From a virus: a DNA stretch of 39,354 bases. Shown here in pieces: positions 12,847 to 20,388 of the stretch (positions are counted from its first letter, which is position 1; each line of letters starts with the position of its first letter). Both the position numbers and the translations under genes were made by a program. The DNA lies in IMG/VR virus record IMGVR_UViG_3300032087_004366, positions 1-39,354 of that record; one strand, given 5' to 3'. A model generated the notes under the pieces. It saw nothing but the letters and a program-made list of their open reading frames with translations. It was not told the DNA's origin and did no database searches.

Positions 12847-13886
12847 GTCATGTGGATACTACCAAAGCAGGTATTAAAGAGCTACGGCACTTATCATTGT
12901 GCAGTGGCTATGGAGGAATTGACCTTGGGTTGCGACGAGTTTTGCCAGCTTGCAGAACAGTCGCTTATGTCGAAATCGAAGCCTTCGCAATCTGGAACTT
13001 GGTGCAGAAGATGGAAAAAGGATACTTGGATGCAGCACCTGTCTGGACGAACCTTAAAACCATGCCATTGGCCCAGCTTCGGGAGGTATTGGGCAGAGAG
13101 TCAATAATTAGTGGTGGATTTCCATGTCAGCCATTTTCAGTAGCTGGGGCTAAAGCAGGAGATGAGGATCCCAGACATTTATTTCCATACATAGTAGATG
13201 CAGTTAGAACTATTCAGCCTCGATGGGTCTTCCTTGAAAACGTGGAAGGAATCATCTCAAGCAAGCTCAAGTCAGACAACTGGGCAGACCCAGCAGGGAC
13301 ACCAGTTTTGCTCCATGTCCTTAGAGAGTTGGAAAGGTTGGGTTACCGGGCAGAGGCAGGAGTATTCTCAGCGAGTGAAGTCGGTTTACCTCACCAGCGT
13401 AAACGAGTCTTTATCCTGGCCCACTCCAGCAGCGCACGAAGCAAGACTGGGTTACCAGGATCGGACCAGGGGCAAGAAAGGCACACAGAAGAGCTTAACG
13501 ACTATCGTGATAGATCAGCAGCACCAGCAAGACCAGGACAGCAGCAGTACCCATGGGAGCCACCCAGAGTCATTCTGGGCAACTCCGACACAGGACGGCA
13601 ATTACAACAGGAAGGGGATCAGCCAGAAGGCAGGGGATGGGATAGCCACACAGGTTCAGAAGGAAGATACTTTAGTGGGGCAAGCGACCAAGCAGTTAAG
13701 CCTAGGAACTTTATCACCCAGATGGACAGAAGCTTTAATGGGGCTACCGATTGGCTGGACTATGCCCAGCTGTGCAGCTCCGTGGATAATAGAACTGACG
13801 AGCTGCGACTCCTCGGCAACGGAGTGGTCCCTGCAACAGCTGCCAAAGCATTCACAACCCTTTACGAAAGAATAATCAATGGATAG
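12840..13886 (+). CDS. dcm: DNA cytosine-C5 methyltransferase
   Basis: 348 residues from GTG 12840; GTG 12843, which overlaps the previous stop as GTGA, is an equally good start. It transfers a methyl group from S-adenosylmethionine to C5 of cytosine. Motif I is SLCSGYGGIDLG (19-30), motif IV GGFPCQPFS with catalytic C96, motif VI LENVEG (132-137), motif VIII LPHQRKRVF (183-191), and motif X LGNGVVPATAAKAF close to the C-terminus. Between VIII and X the target-recognition region is hydrophilic and low in structure (about 195-310). The same DNA carries a second, family-like reading frame (13198-13875). Likely role: protection from host restriction. Confidence 0.93.
   Translation: MVSHVDTTKAGIKELRHLSLCSGYGGIDLGLRRVLPACRTVAYVEIEAFAIWNLVQKMEKGYLDAAPVWTNLKTMPLAQLREVLGRESIISGGFPCQPFSVAGAKAGDEDPRHLFPYIVDAVRTIQPRWVFLENVEGIISSKLKSDNWADPAGTPVLLHVLRELERLGYRAEAGVFSASEVGLPHQRKRVFILAHSSSARSKTGLPGSDQGQERHTEELNDYRDRSAAPARPGQQQYPWEPPRVILGNSDTGRQLQQEGDQPEGRGWDSHTGSEGRYFSGASDQAVKPRNFITQMDRSFNGATDWLDYAQLCSSVDNRTDELRLLGNGVVPATAAKAFTTLYERIING
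13198..13875 (+). CDS. Out-of-frame gene nested in dcm (WPTP...LMGLPIGWT family)
   Basis: 225 codons, +1 frame relative to dcm, entirely inside it. The product begins MQLELFSLDGSSLKTWKESS, continues SLESWKGWVTGQRQEYSQR and SLSWPTPAAHEARLG (71-85), repeats the pattern as FWATPTQDGNYNRKG (126-140) and ends with SPRWTEALMGLPIGWTMPS (173-191). WPTP...NYNRKG and the closing LxPRWxExLMGxPxGWT are what I know from a widespread group of uncharacterised phage proteins linked to C5 methyltransferases. Finding that pattern in an alternative frame while dcm keeps motif X argues for dual coding. Function unknown; expression is not shown and no ribosome site is visible. Confidence 0.65.
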   Translation: MQLELFSLDGSSLKTWKESSQASSSQTTGQTQQGHQFCSMSLESWKGWVTGQRQEYSQRVKSVYLTSVNESLSWPTPAAHEARLGYQDRTRGKKGTQKSLTTIVIDQQHQQDQDSSSTHGSHPESFWATPTQDGNYNRKGISQKAGDGIATQVQKEDTLVGQATKQLSLGTLSPRWTEALMGLPIGWTMPSCAAPWIIELTSCDSSATEWSLQQLPKHSQPFTKE

Positions 13887-14118
13887 AGCAACACAGTTAC
13901 GAGAAGATGCGCTGCGCTACTTCTGTGAGAAGGCCAGAGCAAAATATGATAAAGGCCAGGCAGAGCATGGTGGCTACCTAGTGGACAGGGTCACGATGGA
14001 TGATATTGAGGAGGAGCTGATCGATTTGCTGTTCTACTTCTTTTCGCTCAAGCGCAAGTTCAACTTATTAAGTATGCCAATCCATGTGGGATCTAGAGAC
14101 ATTGAAACGGCTGAATGA
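13879..14118 (+). CDS. MazG-like nucleotide pyrophosphohydrolase-type small protein
   Basis: 79 residues, overlapping the dcm stop by 8 bp. KYDKGQAEHGGYL followed by MDDIEEELIDLLFYFFSLKRK matches the core helix pair of small phage MazG-like/dUTPase-like all-alpha pyrophosphohydrolases, in which the E-E-x-x-D run holds Mg. The full EExxE12-28ExxD set is shorter than in active MazG, so a structural or regulatory role is possible. Confidence 0.6.
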   Translation: MDRATQLREDALRYFCEKARAKYDKGQAEHGGYLVDRVTMDDIEEELIDLLFYFFSLKRKFNLLSMPIHVGSRDIETAE

Positions 14119-14434
14119 TCAGGAAGTTGCCCGGCAGCAGCGCCAGCAACAGTCAGAGGTGCTTGAGGGAGCCATAGCGCAGAGCTGGGCTGCTGCACTC
14201 CAGCGTCAGGTTGACTCTCTTGGCATCTCAGGTCATCTTACTGAGAATGAGCCAGGAGGAGACAGGGCTACCAGGGGACCAGGGCATGACTGCAGAAGAG
14301 CAGGTCGATGCTGTGACCCACATGATGCACAACACAGTAGCGAGGGTGCTGCAGGAATGGGACATGATAACAGTAGAGACTGTGATCGGGATTCTTGCAT
14401 TTGTGCAAAGGGATCTACTGGAGACCACTGTTGA
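14084..14434 (+). CDS. Small hypothetical protein with uncertain 3' part
   Basis: Starts at ATG 14084 inside the previous gene. The first ~60 residues look natural: WDLETLKRLNDQEVARQQR, a coiled-coil-like Gln-rich helix, then IAQSWAAALQRQVDSLGI. From about residue 60 the chain becomes Cys/Arg/Asp/His-rich and looks like the shadow of the other frame (14247-14495). Either the two genes overlap by 188 bp, or the real product shifts frame near 14240-14250, or one base is missing or extra in the sequence. Confidence 0.4.
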   Translation: MWDLETLKRLNDQEVARQQRQQQSEVLEGAIAQSWAAALQRQVDSLGISGHLTENEPGGDRATRGPGHDCRRAGRCCDPHDAQHSSEGAAGMGHDNSRDCDRDSCICAKGSTGDHC

Positions 14435-14495
14435 GTTTGAGCTTGAAATACCAGAGGATGAGGAACCAGAAGACGATGGGGGTTTTACCTACTGA
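14247..14495 (+). CDS. Small acidic hypothetical protein
   Basis: 82 residues from ATG 14247; an in-frame ATG at 14211 is also possible. Two helices, TAEEQVDAVTHMMHNTVARV and ETVIGILAFVQRDLLETTVE, are followed by an acidic tail (EIPEDEEPEDDGG). Its stop overlaps the start of the next gene (TGATG). Size and position just upstream of terL would also suit a small terminase subunit, but there is no motif for it. Confidence 0.55.
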   Translation: MSQEETGLPGDQGMTAEEQVDAVTHMMHNTVARVLQEWDMITVETVIGILAFVQRDLLETTVEFELEIPEDEEPEDDGGFTY

Positions 14496-14893
14496 TGGAC
14501 CCGGTAGCAGCAGCAGAACTGGCCAATCAGGCAGCAACAGCTACAGACGGCAACCCACTGGGGGCCATGTTCAAGGATGCTGGCTCACATATTTTGTGGC
14601 TGGGGGTGAGCTTGTGCTTTTGGATGCTAATCAAGGACTGGTTGACCCGGATCAGCGCAGGGATCAGTTTTTGGTTCAGCAGGGACTTCCAACCAGGAGA
14701 CACAGTGCTGCTGGATGGGGAGACAGCTATAATAGTTTCAATTGGTGCAAGGCAGTCCACCTTCCAAATTCGGGAAGGCAAGGTAGTGCGCTGGAGGTTT
14801 GTACCCAATCACCTGATCGAGCAGCTGAAGCTGGAGAAGGTTGTGGACGTAGTCCAGAATGGTCATAGCAATGGCCACCCAACCAAAGTTTGA
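14495..14893 (+). CDS. Mini MscS-like membrane protein
   Basis: 132 residues. After a polar N-terminus of ~30 residues there is one transmembrane stretch (HILWLGVSLCFWMLI) and an amphipathic turn (LTRISAGISFWF). The following segment, RDFQPGDTVLLDGETAIIVSIGARQSTFQIREG ending in RWRFVPNHLIEQL, matches the MscS beta-domain: F-x-x-G-D-x-V, then the T/V-x-x-I strand, then PN. Full MscS channels have at least three transmembrane helices and ~280 residues, so this is a truncated version. A role in lysis timing, host osmotic response or channel modulation is inference. It overlaps the terL start by 35 bp. Confidence 0.6.
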   Translation: MDPVAAAELANQAATATDGNPLGAMFKDAGSHILWLGVSLCFWMLIKDWLTRISAGISFWFSRDFQPGDTVLLDGETAIIVSIGARQSTFQIREGKVVRWRFVPNHLIEQLKLEKVVDVVQNGHSNGHPTKV

Positions 14894-16490
14894 CATCACT
14901 CCGCATCCTGTCCTGGCGCTGCCCACACAGGAGCAGGCTGAGGCCATGGGGTTTGAGAAGTTCCGTGAGCTGATTGAGAAGCGTGAGAAGCTGATTGAGC
15001 TAGAAAAGACTGACCCCTACTACTATGGATTTGAGCCACCACTTTGGGCAAAGGCCAGAGACTTCCTAGAGCAGCACCAAGAGATTTTGATCCTAGGTGG
15101 CAACCGGGCAGGGAAGAGTGAATTTTGTGCCAAGGAGATTGTCAGGACCATGGTCAACAACCCTGGCGCTCGATGTGTTTGTTTCCAGGCCACCCACAGC
15201 AACTCTGTTGAAATGCAGCAGAGCCTGGTCTACAAATATCTACCCCTAGTCTGGAAGAACTCCAAACAGAACAAAGTCACCAACATTCGCTACACCCAGA
15301 AGAACGGCTTTAGTGACAGCACCTTTGTCGGCCCCAATGGAAGCCAGTGCTGGTTCAAGGTGTATTCATCAGAGTTATCAACCATAGAAGGAGCAGAGTA
15401 TGGACCCGGCAATGCCTGTTGGTTTGATGAGCTTGCACCCTTGGACTGGGTCAGGACAGTCAGATTTAGGCTCATAACAAGAGCTGGGCGCATGATGATC
15501 AGCTTTACACCAATCCAAGGCATGTCCCCACTTGTGCGTGAGTATCTGACAGGAGCTGTGACTGAAGAGTGGGAAGAGGCAGAGCTGCTTATCGATAAAA
15601 GTGGCCGGGCAGAGCAAGTTCCCAGAATCCAGCAGGCTGGTGGAGGTAGAGATGCACGGATCCTATACTTCCATACCAAAGACAATGCATATGGTGGCTA
15701 TGAAACCTTGAAGAAGACCCTGGCAGGGGAGACTAGAGCAAACATCCTGACCAGAGGTTACGGCATACCCCAAAAGCAGATGGCAGCTTTGTTCCCACGA
15801 TTTGGTCCGACCCACATCGTGCGGAGCGAGCAAGTGCCTGACGAAGGGACAAATTACCACATAGTCGATCCCAGTAATGCCAGGAACTTTTTTATGATCT
15901 GGGCCAGAGCCACCCCAGACGGCAAGATTTACATCTACCGGGAATGGCCATGTGAAGCCACCTACATCGAGGGAGTCGGCTGGCCAGGTGCATGGGCAGA
16001 GCCAGACGGCAAAAAGCTAGATGGCAAAGCTGGACCAGCTCAGGAATGTTTTGGATTTGGTCTAGAGCGATACACGCAGGAGATAAGTAAACTGGAGACT
16101 GAAGATGTTCACTACCGATTTATGGACAGCCGATTCGGTGCATCACCCACTCCTACCAAGACTGGCCAGACCACTCTCATCGAATCTTTTGAAGATCATG
16201 GATTGTTTTTTGAGCCGACTCCCGGAGTGGCTCTAGATGAGGGCATCAGCCTGATCAACGATGCACTGGACTACGATGTCACCCAGGATGTAAGTCCACT
16301 CAACTGTCCGAAGCTATATGTGCATGAGGACTGCAAAAATGTCAGATTCGGCCTGCAGACATGGGGCAACCATGATGGAAAAAAATCTGCGACCAAGGAT
16401 ATAGCTGACTGTATCCGCTATTTATTGCTGGTCGAGCCGACCTACATTGATCGGAGCAAGACACAGCTCAGGTCAGGCATTTTTTGGTAA
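14859..16490 (+). CDS. terL: Terminase large subunit
   Basis: 543 residues from ATG 14859 (14871 is an alternative). It packages DNA into the prohead with an ATPase and a nuclease domain. Walker A is GGNRAGKS (80-87) and Walker B ACWFDELAP with D190/E191; the motif-III region includes SFTPIQGMS. The nuclease domain shows acidic residues in HIVDPSNARNF, YRFMDSRFG and KDIADCIRYLL, consistent with the RNase H-like fold. An N-terminal helical extension (~60 residues) precedes the ATPase. It is followed by a terminator, so it is probably the last gene of the rightward early/middle unit. Confidence 0.95.
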   Translation: MVIAMATQPKFDITPHPVLALPTQEQAEAMGFEKFRELIEKREKLIELEKTDPYYYGFEPPLWAKARDFLEQHQEILILGGNRAGKSEFCAKEIVRTMVNNPGARCVCFQATHSNSVEMQQSLVYKYLPLVWKNSKQNKVTNIRYTQKNGFSDSTFVGPNGSQCWFKVYSSELSTIEGAEYGPGNACWFDELAPLDWVRTVRFRLITRAGRMMISFTPIQGMSPLVREYLTGAVTEEWEEAELLIDKSGRAEQVPRIQQAGGGRDARILYFHTKDNAYGGYETLKKTLAGETRANILTRGYGIPQKQMAALFPRFGPTHIVRSEQVPDEGTNYHIVDPSNARNFFMIWARATPDGKIYIYREWPCEATYIEGVGWPGAWAEPDGKKLDGKAGPAQECFGFGLERYTQEISKLETEDVHYRFMDSRFGASPTPTKTGQTTLIESFEDHGLFFEPTPGVALDEGISLINDALDYDVTQDVSPLNCPKLYVHEDCKNVRFGLQTWGNHDGKKSATKDIADCIRYLLLVEPTYIDRSKTQLRSGIFW

Positions 16491-16595
16491 AAATCAGCCA
16501 AGGTCAGGTGGTGGACCAATTAGTCGAGCAGTTGACTGATGACCAGAAATAGCTAGGACTGATCTGTTTGTTCATAAATTCCTTTATATCTCCTA
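16491..16595. other. Gap after terL, no gene seen
   Basis: About 105 bp between the terL stop and the terminator stem. No open frame of useful length with a plausible start was seen. Short repeats of ACTGAT occur but form no clear structure. Confidence 0.5.
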
Positions 16596-16628
16596 GGGCT
16601 GCCTTTCACAAGGGGCAGCCCTTTTTTT
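16596..16628 (+). terminator. Strong intrinsic terminator after terL
   Basis: Perfect stem GGGCTGCC (16596-16603) paired with GGCAGCCC (16614-16621), loop of about ten bases, followed by seven T (16622-16628). This is the clearest intrinsic terminator in the window and separates the terL-containing unit from the virion unit. Confidence 0.9.
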
Positions 16629-16650
16629 ATGCTGGGGGTGGCTAGGTCGA

Positions 16651-16686
16651 GCTGCCACTTGCTTCCACTTGCCACATGGGTATTTT
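16651..16686 (+). promoter_or_regulatory. Late promoter candidate with 10-bp tandem repeats
   Basis: GCTGCCACTT (16651-16660) and GCTTCCACTT (16661-16670) are tandem 10-bp repeats. TTGCTT (16659-16664) and TATTTT (16681-16686) lie 16 bp apart and could be a -35/-10 pair 8 bp before the start codon region, the repeats overlapping the -35. The same decamer recurs at 19337-19366. Confidence 0.45.
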
Positions 16687-16694
16687 AAGAACTC

Positions 16695-16895
16695 ATGCCA
16701 AGAGAGAAGCTACTGCTGAGGAGAGGCGAGGTGCTGGAGCTTTTAGGAGTTACAGACCGGATCCTGACTAGAATGGTAAGGGAGGGAGTCATCAAACCAG
16801 TACAGTTTCCAGGCTGCAGAGCCTTTTACCGCAGAGCCGACATTTTAGAAGCCATCGACCGACATGAACAGCAAACTGTCAACTGCTACGCCTGA
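16695..16895 (+). CDS. Small HTH_17/excisionase-like protein
   Basis: 66 residues. RRGEVLELLGVTDRILTRMV followed by REGVIKPVQFPGCRAFYRRADI is the MerR-type HTH with wing seen in excisionases and small phage regulators. It is the first gene after the late terminator and the CCACTT repeats. It overlaps the portal gene by 32 bp. It may control the late promoter just upstream. A small-terminase role is less likely because of its size and its place after terL. Confidence 0.65.
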   Translation: MPREKLLLRRGEVLELLGVTDRILTRMVREGVIKPVQFPGCRAFYRRADILEAIDRHEQQTVNCYA

Positions 16896-19074
16896 AGCGC
16901 CAGAGCTATCTGAGCTTATCAACGATCTGCAGGACATCCTTGTGGATGCCAATGATGCAATAGGTGTACGTGACGAGTATGACGATGTTCGCTACTGTCG
17001 CTGGTCTGGTCAGTCAGACGATGGCAGAAAGCATGAGTCTGACCTAGGTGATGTGCCTGGGCCGTGGGAGGGCGCTTCTGATTCCAGGATCCGATTAGCT
17101 GACCGCATCATCAATGAGCATGTGCAGCTGGTCACAGAAGCTTTTTTCAGAGCGCAGCTCCAAGTTGTAGGAGTTGAGAAAAATGACATGACCAGCGCAG
17201 GTATCTGGTCAGACCTGATGAACTGGCTGGTCCACCAGAAGCTGGAGCCTGAGCTGCGTCAGCAGGTAGAAATCCTGGCTAATCATGTTTTTTCTGATCA
17301 CCCGGCTGTTGGCATTCTAGGAGTTTACTGGAAACAAGAGCTGGCTTATAACCAGCGCAGTTTCGGCATGGAAGACCTTGCCAAAGTTGTTATGTCGCAG
17401 GGTGGCAATGAGCAGGCGCTCATGCAGATCGTCGAAAAAATGGAAGATCCCCAGGCACGTGACCAGGTGCTGCAGCTTATGCGTGGAGCCTTTCCTGGTA
17501 TCGATGATGATGAGCTTGAACGTGCGCTAGATGAATTTAATGAAAAGGGGACAGCTACAGTATCCAGTCCGCAAGTAAAAGAGAACCGACCCTATTTTGT
17601 AGCGCACAAGCTGTTCGATGATATTTTCCTGCCCGGTAACACTTACGACATCCAGCACTGTGGTAGTATCTACAGACGGCAATGGATGAGCGAGGTAGAC
17701 CTGCGTGAGAAGGTGGCCAGCGAAGAATGGGATGAAAAATTTGTTGATGAGTTACTAAAACATGAGGGAGCCAGCAGCGTTGAGACTAATCAGTACGTCG
17801 AGACCACTGGTGTAGGGCTGGAAGCGCTAAATCGTGGGAACAGAGGATCCCATGACGGCATGTTTGAGGTTTGGTACAGCTACCAGCGCCAGGCTGGTCC
17901 AGATGGAGTGCCAGGCATATACTGCACAGTTTTCTCGCCATTTGTGCGTGAGGACTACGGAAAGCACCTGTTGCTGCCATACCAGCATGGTCAGATGCCG
18001 TTTGTGTTGTTTAGCCGTGAGCGCCTGGGCCAGTCCGTTTTTGATTCACGCAGCATAAACGAGATTGTGATGACCTACCAAACGGAGGTCAAAATCCAAA
18101 GAGACTGCAGAACAGATGCTACAACAATTTCTACTTTGCCTCCATTACAGGTGCATGCGAGAAGAGGGGGATTAAATCTTCTACTTGCACCAGGGGCGCA
18201 AATTTCAGTCCAGCGCCAGGATGATCTGAACTGGCTCAACCCTCCACCCATGCCCAATGGCAGTATCGAAATTGAGCAGCGCTGCATCGAGGACGTAGAA
18301 CGCTATTTCGGTGGGGGTGAGGATGTGCAGAAGCGCCTGTTGTACCAGCAGAGTGTAGTCAATCGCTGGCTGGCATCCTGGCGCAATGCATTCAATCAGT
18401 GCATGCAACTGGTCCAGCAGTACTGGGACACAGCCTATATCACCAGGGTCACCAATGGTAAGCCTGAGTCGATCATGATTTCCAGCGACGATATTCAAGG
18501 CCAGTACGACATGAGCCTCAGATTTAGCGCTGACAATTTAGATCCTGAGTTTACCCAGAAAAAACTAGAAGCCATTGCCAAACTAGTGGTCCCCCTCGAT
18601 GTCACCGGGGTGATCGACAGGAGTGCGCTAGTTAAGCTGGTCTTGGAGATGTTGTCACCACAGCTGGCTCAGGAGCTGGTGATGGATGATAACAAGGCAG
18701 CGCTGAAGGAAATCGACAATGAGCAGAATGCTTGGGTCAAGATATTAAATGGTATCGAGCCACAAATGGAAGAGGGAGTGAATTTCCCACTGCGACTACA
18801 GACAGCCCAGCAGGTCATGCAATCTAGCCAGGAGGCACAAAAGAAAATGCAGGAGCAGCCACTGGTTCAGCAGCTGGCCCAGAACAGGCTCAAATATTTA
18901 CAGTTTGGAATGCAGCAGAAACAGAATGCAGCGACAGGCAGGTTAGGAACCAGCCCACTAGCGCAACAGGCTGGACCAGCTCCAGGAGGACCAGCTCCAG
19001 CAGCTGGACCTGCAGCAGGTCCACCCCAGGAGGCAGCACCTCCACCAGCACCTGAGCCTGCAGGAGCATACTGA
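16864..19074 (+). CDS. Portal protein
   Basis: 736 residues. It forms the dodecameric ring through which DNA is packaged and ejected. The N-terminal part contains RYCRWSGQSDDGRKH and GPWEGASDSRIRLADRII, a pattern I associate with large portal proteins of podoviruses (P22, phiEco32 or SU10 type). A long central wing/stem region follows, then a helical segment (about 610-690) that would form the crown or barrel, and a Pro/Ala/Gly/Gln-rich tail (about 695-736) encoded by repetitive DNA. Length is in the range of the long podovirus portals. The stop overlaps the next start (TGATG). Confidence 0.88.
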   Translation: MNSKLSTATPEAPELSELINDLQDILVDANDAIGVRDEYDDVRYCRWSGQSDDGRKHESDLGDVPGPWEGASDSRIRLADRIINEHVQLVTEAFFRAQLQVVGVEKNDMTSAGIWSDLMNWLVHQKLEPELRQQVEILANHVFSDHPAVGILGVYWKQELAYNQRSFGMEDLAKVVMSQGGNEQALMQIVEKMEDPQARDQVLQLMRGAFPGIDDDELERALDEFNEKGTATVSSPQVKENRPYFVAHKLFDDIFLPGNTYDIQHCGSIYRRQWMSEVDLREKVASEEWDEKFVDELLKHEGASSVETNQYVETTGVGLEALNRGNRGSHDGMFEVWYSYQRQAGPDGVPGIYCTVFSPFVREDYGKHLLLPYQHGQMPFVLFSRERLGQSVFDSRSINEIVMTYQTEVKIQRDCRTDATTISTLPPLQVHARRGGLNLLLAPGAQISVQRQDDLNWLNPPPMPNGSIEIEQRCIEDVERYFGGGEDVQKRLLYQQSVVNRWLASWRNAFNQCMQLVQQYWDTAYITRVTNGKPESIMISSDDIQGQYDMSLRFSADNLDPEFTQKKLEAIAKLVVPLDVTGVIDRSALVKLVLEMLSPQLAQELVMDDNKAALKEIDNEQNAWVKILNGIEPQMEEGVNFPLRLQTAQQVMQSSQEAQKKMQEQPLVQQLAQNRLKYLQFGMQQKQNAATGRLGTSPLAQQAGPAPGGPAPAAGPAAGPPQEAAPPPAPEPAGAY

Positions 19075-19337
19075 TGGCTAGGAAGACCCCGGCTATACTG
19101 GTGCAGCGTGAGCGCCCTTTGGACATGCATGAGATCCGTGATGAGCTTGTGCGGATGCCAGAACGACAATTTCAAGCACTTGAGCAGGTCATCGATGAGA
19201 TGCTGCTGGGAGCTGTCAATGATGTAGCTGACCAGCGCCAGCTGGAAAGTCATGCAAGAATGGCTGCGACTAGTGGCTGGATTGATTGCTTGGCTAGTCT
19301 GAAGTCACGCTTGGCTGATCTCAGAAGCAGCAAGTAG
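19074..19337 (+). CDS. Small helical protein between portal and scaffold
   Basis: 87 residues, starting in the TGATG overlap with the portal gene. It is mainly helical (MHEIRDELVRMPERQFQAL, IDEMLLGAVNDVADQRQLES), with no transmembrane segment and no known motif. Genes at this position in related phages are often unannotated head-completion or accessory proteins. Its TAG stop ends on the first base of the decamer repeat region. Confidence 0.55.
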   Translation: MARKTPAILVQRERPLDMHEIRDELVRMPERQFQALEQVIDEMLLGAVNDVADQRQLESHARMAATSGWIDCLASLKSRLADLRSSK

Positions 19338-19408
19338 CTACCACTAGCTGTCACTTGCTACCACTTACTGCTGGCTGGATTGCATCAGCCTAGTGCTGGA
19401 GCTATTTG
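19337..19408 (+). promoter_or_regulatory. Three 10-bp repeats and a promoter before the scaffold gene
   Basis: GCTACCACTA (19337-19346), GCTGTCACTT (19347-19356) and GCTACCACTT (19357-19366) are head-to-tail decamers like those at 16651-16670. TTGCAT (19380-19385) and TATTTG (19403-19408) have a 17-bp spacer and could drive the scaffold-capsid genes. The repeats sit upstream of the -35, where an activator would bind. Confidence 0.5.
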
Positions 19409-19444
19409 TGGGTCAACAGTCGGTATCTGTAACCTACCAGAATT

Positions 19445-20371
19445 ATGAGTGATCAAGATGGGGTCGCGCCCGAAACGCAGATTGAACCAGACGATACGCT
19501 GAATGTCTCCGACATAGCAGCAGCGTTATTTGACAACCCACCGACCACTACCAGCAGCGAGGTAGCAGAGGCAGATCCAGGAGGAGCCACTGAAGAAGCT
19601 GCTGAGGAGTTGGATACGGAACCAGAGCCAGAGACTCAGGAAGCTGGTGACTCCCCAGGAGTTAAAAAGCGGATTGAGAAGCTTATCGCCCAAAAGCATG
19701 AAGCAGAATCTGAGCTGGTCAGTTTACGGAAACGAGTCGAGGAGCTTGAAAATAAGCCTGACCCGGAGCCAGAACAGCCCAGACCAGAAGCTCGCTTCCA
19801 GAAAGCTACCACTCATGCCCAGCTGCAAAAGCTGGAGCAAGAGGCAAAAGCCATGGATGACTGGATAACAGTCAACCCAGACGGAGGTACTTTTATAGAT
19901 GCAGAAGGCAATGAGCAGGTCATTGACATGGAAAAGGCAAGGGAAATTGCCGGGCAGGTTCGCAAGGATCTGCGAGACAATATCCCTTTACGTCGAGAAG
20001 AGTTAGTGACCAGAGGCAAAGTCATCCAGCAGGCACAGCAAATGTTTCCCTGGATGACTGACCAAACCAGCGCAGAGCATACGGAAGTAGCTTCTTTGCT
20101 GGCTAGGAATAGCCGCCTCTCTGAGTTCTACGATGAATTCCCACAATCCCCACTAATGATGGGCTATGTGATCGAAGGCATCAAGGCAGTCCAAGCCAGA
20201 GGCAAGAAAGCAACACAAAGTGCAGCCAAGCCTCCAGCAGTTCCAACTCCTTCAACCAGGTCAACCACACAGCCAAAAAAAGAATCTAAGTCACAAAATG
20301 CGCTTCTAGATCGTGCAATGGCCACTGGGGACCGGGGTGCAGTCGCAGACTACCTGGAGACAATTCTATAG
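19445..20371 (+). CDS. Scaffolding protein
   Basis: 308 residues, placed directly before the major capsid gene. The first ~75 residues are strongly acidic and Thr/Glu/Pro-rich. A coiled-coil follows (about 76-105, KKRIEKLIAQKHEAESEL), then a helical middle, and a basic Ser/Thr/Lys-rich region before a helical C-terminus (LLDRAMATGDRGAVADYLE), which would contact the capsid. Composition, length and position fit a phage scaffold. No protease triad is seen. Family membership cannot be fixed from sequence alone. Confidence 0.75.
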   Translation: MSDQDGVAPETQIEPDDTLNVSDIAAALFDNPPTTTSSEVAEADPGGATEEAAEELDTEPEPETQEAGDSPGVKKRIEKLIAQKHEAESELVSLRKRVEELENKPDPEPEQPRPEARFQKATTHAQLQKLEQEAKAMDDWITVNPDGGTFIDAEGNEQVIDMEKAREIAGQVRKDLRDNIPLRREELVTRGKVIQQAQQMFPWMTDQTSAEHTEVASLLARNSRLSEFYDEFPQSPLMMGYVIEGIKAVQARGKKATQSAAKPPAVPTPSTRSTTQPKKESKSQNALLDRAMATGDRGAVADYLETIL

Positions 20372-20388
20372 CCTAAAAATTAATTATA

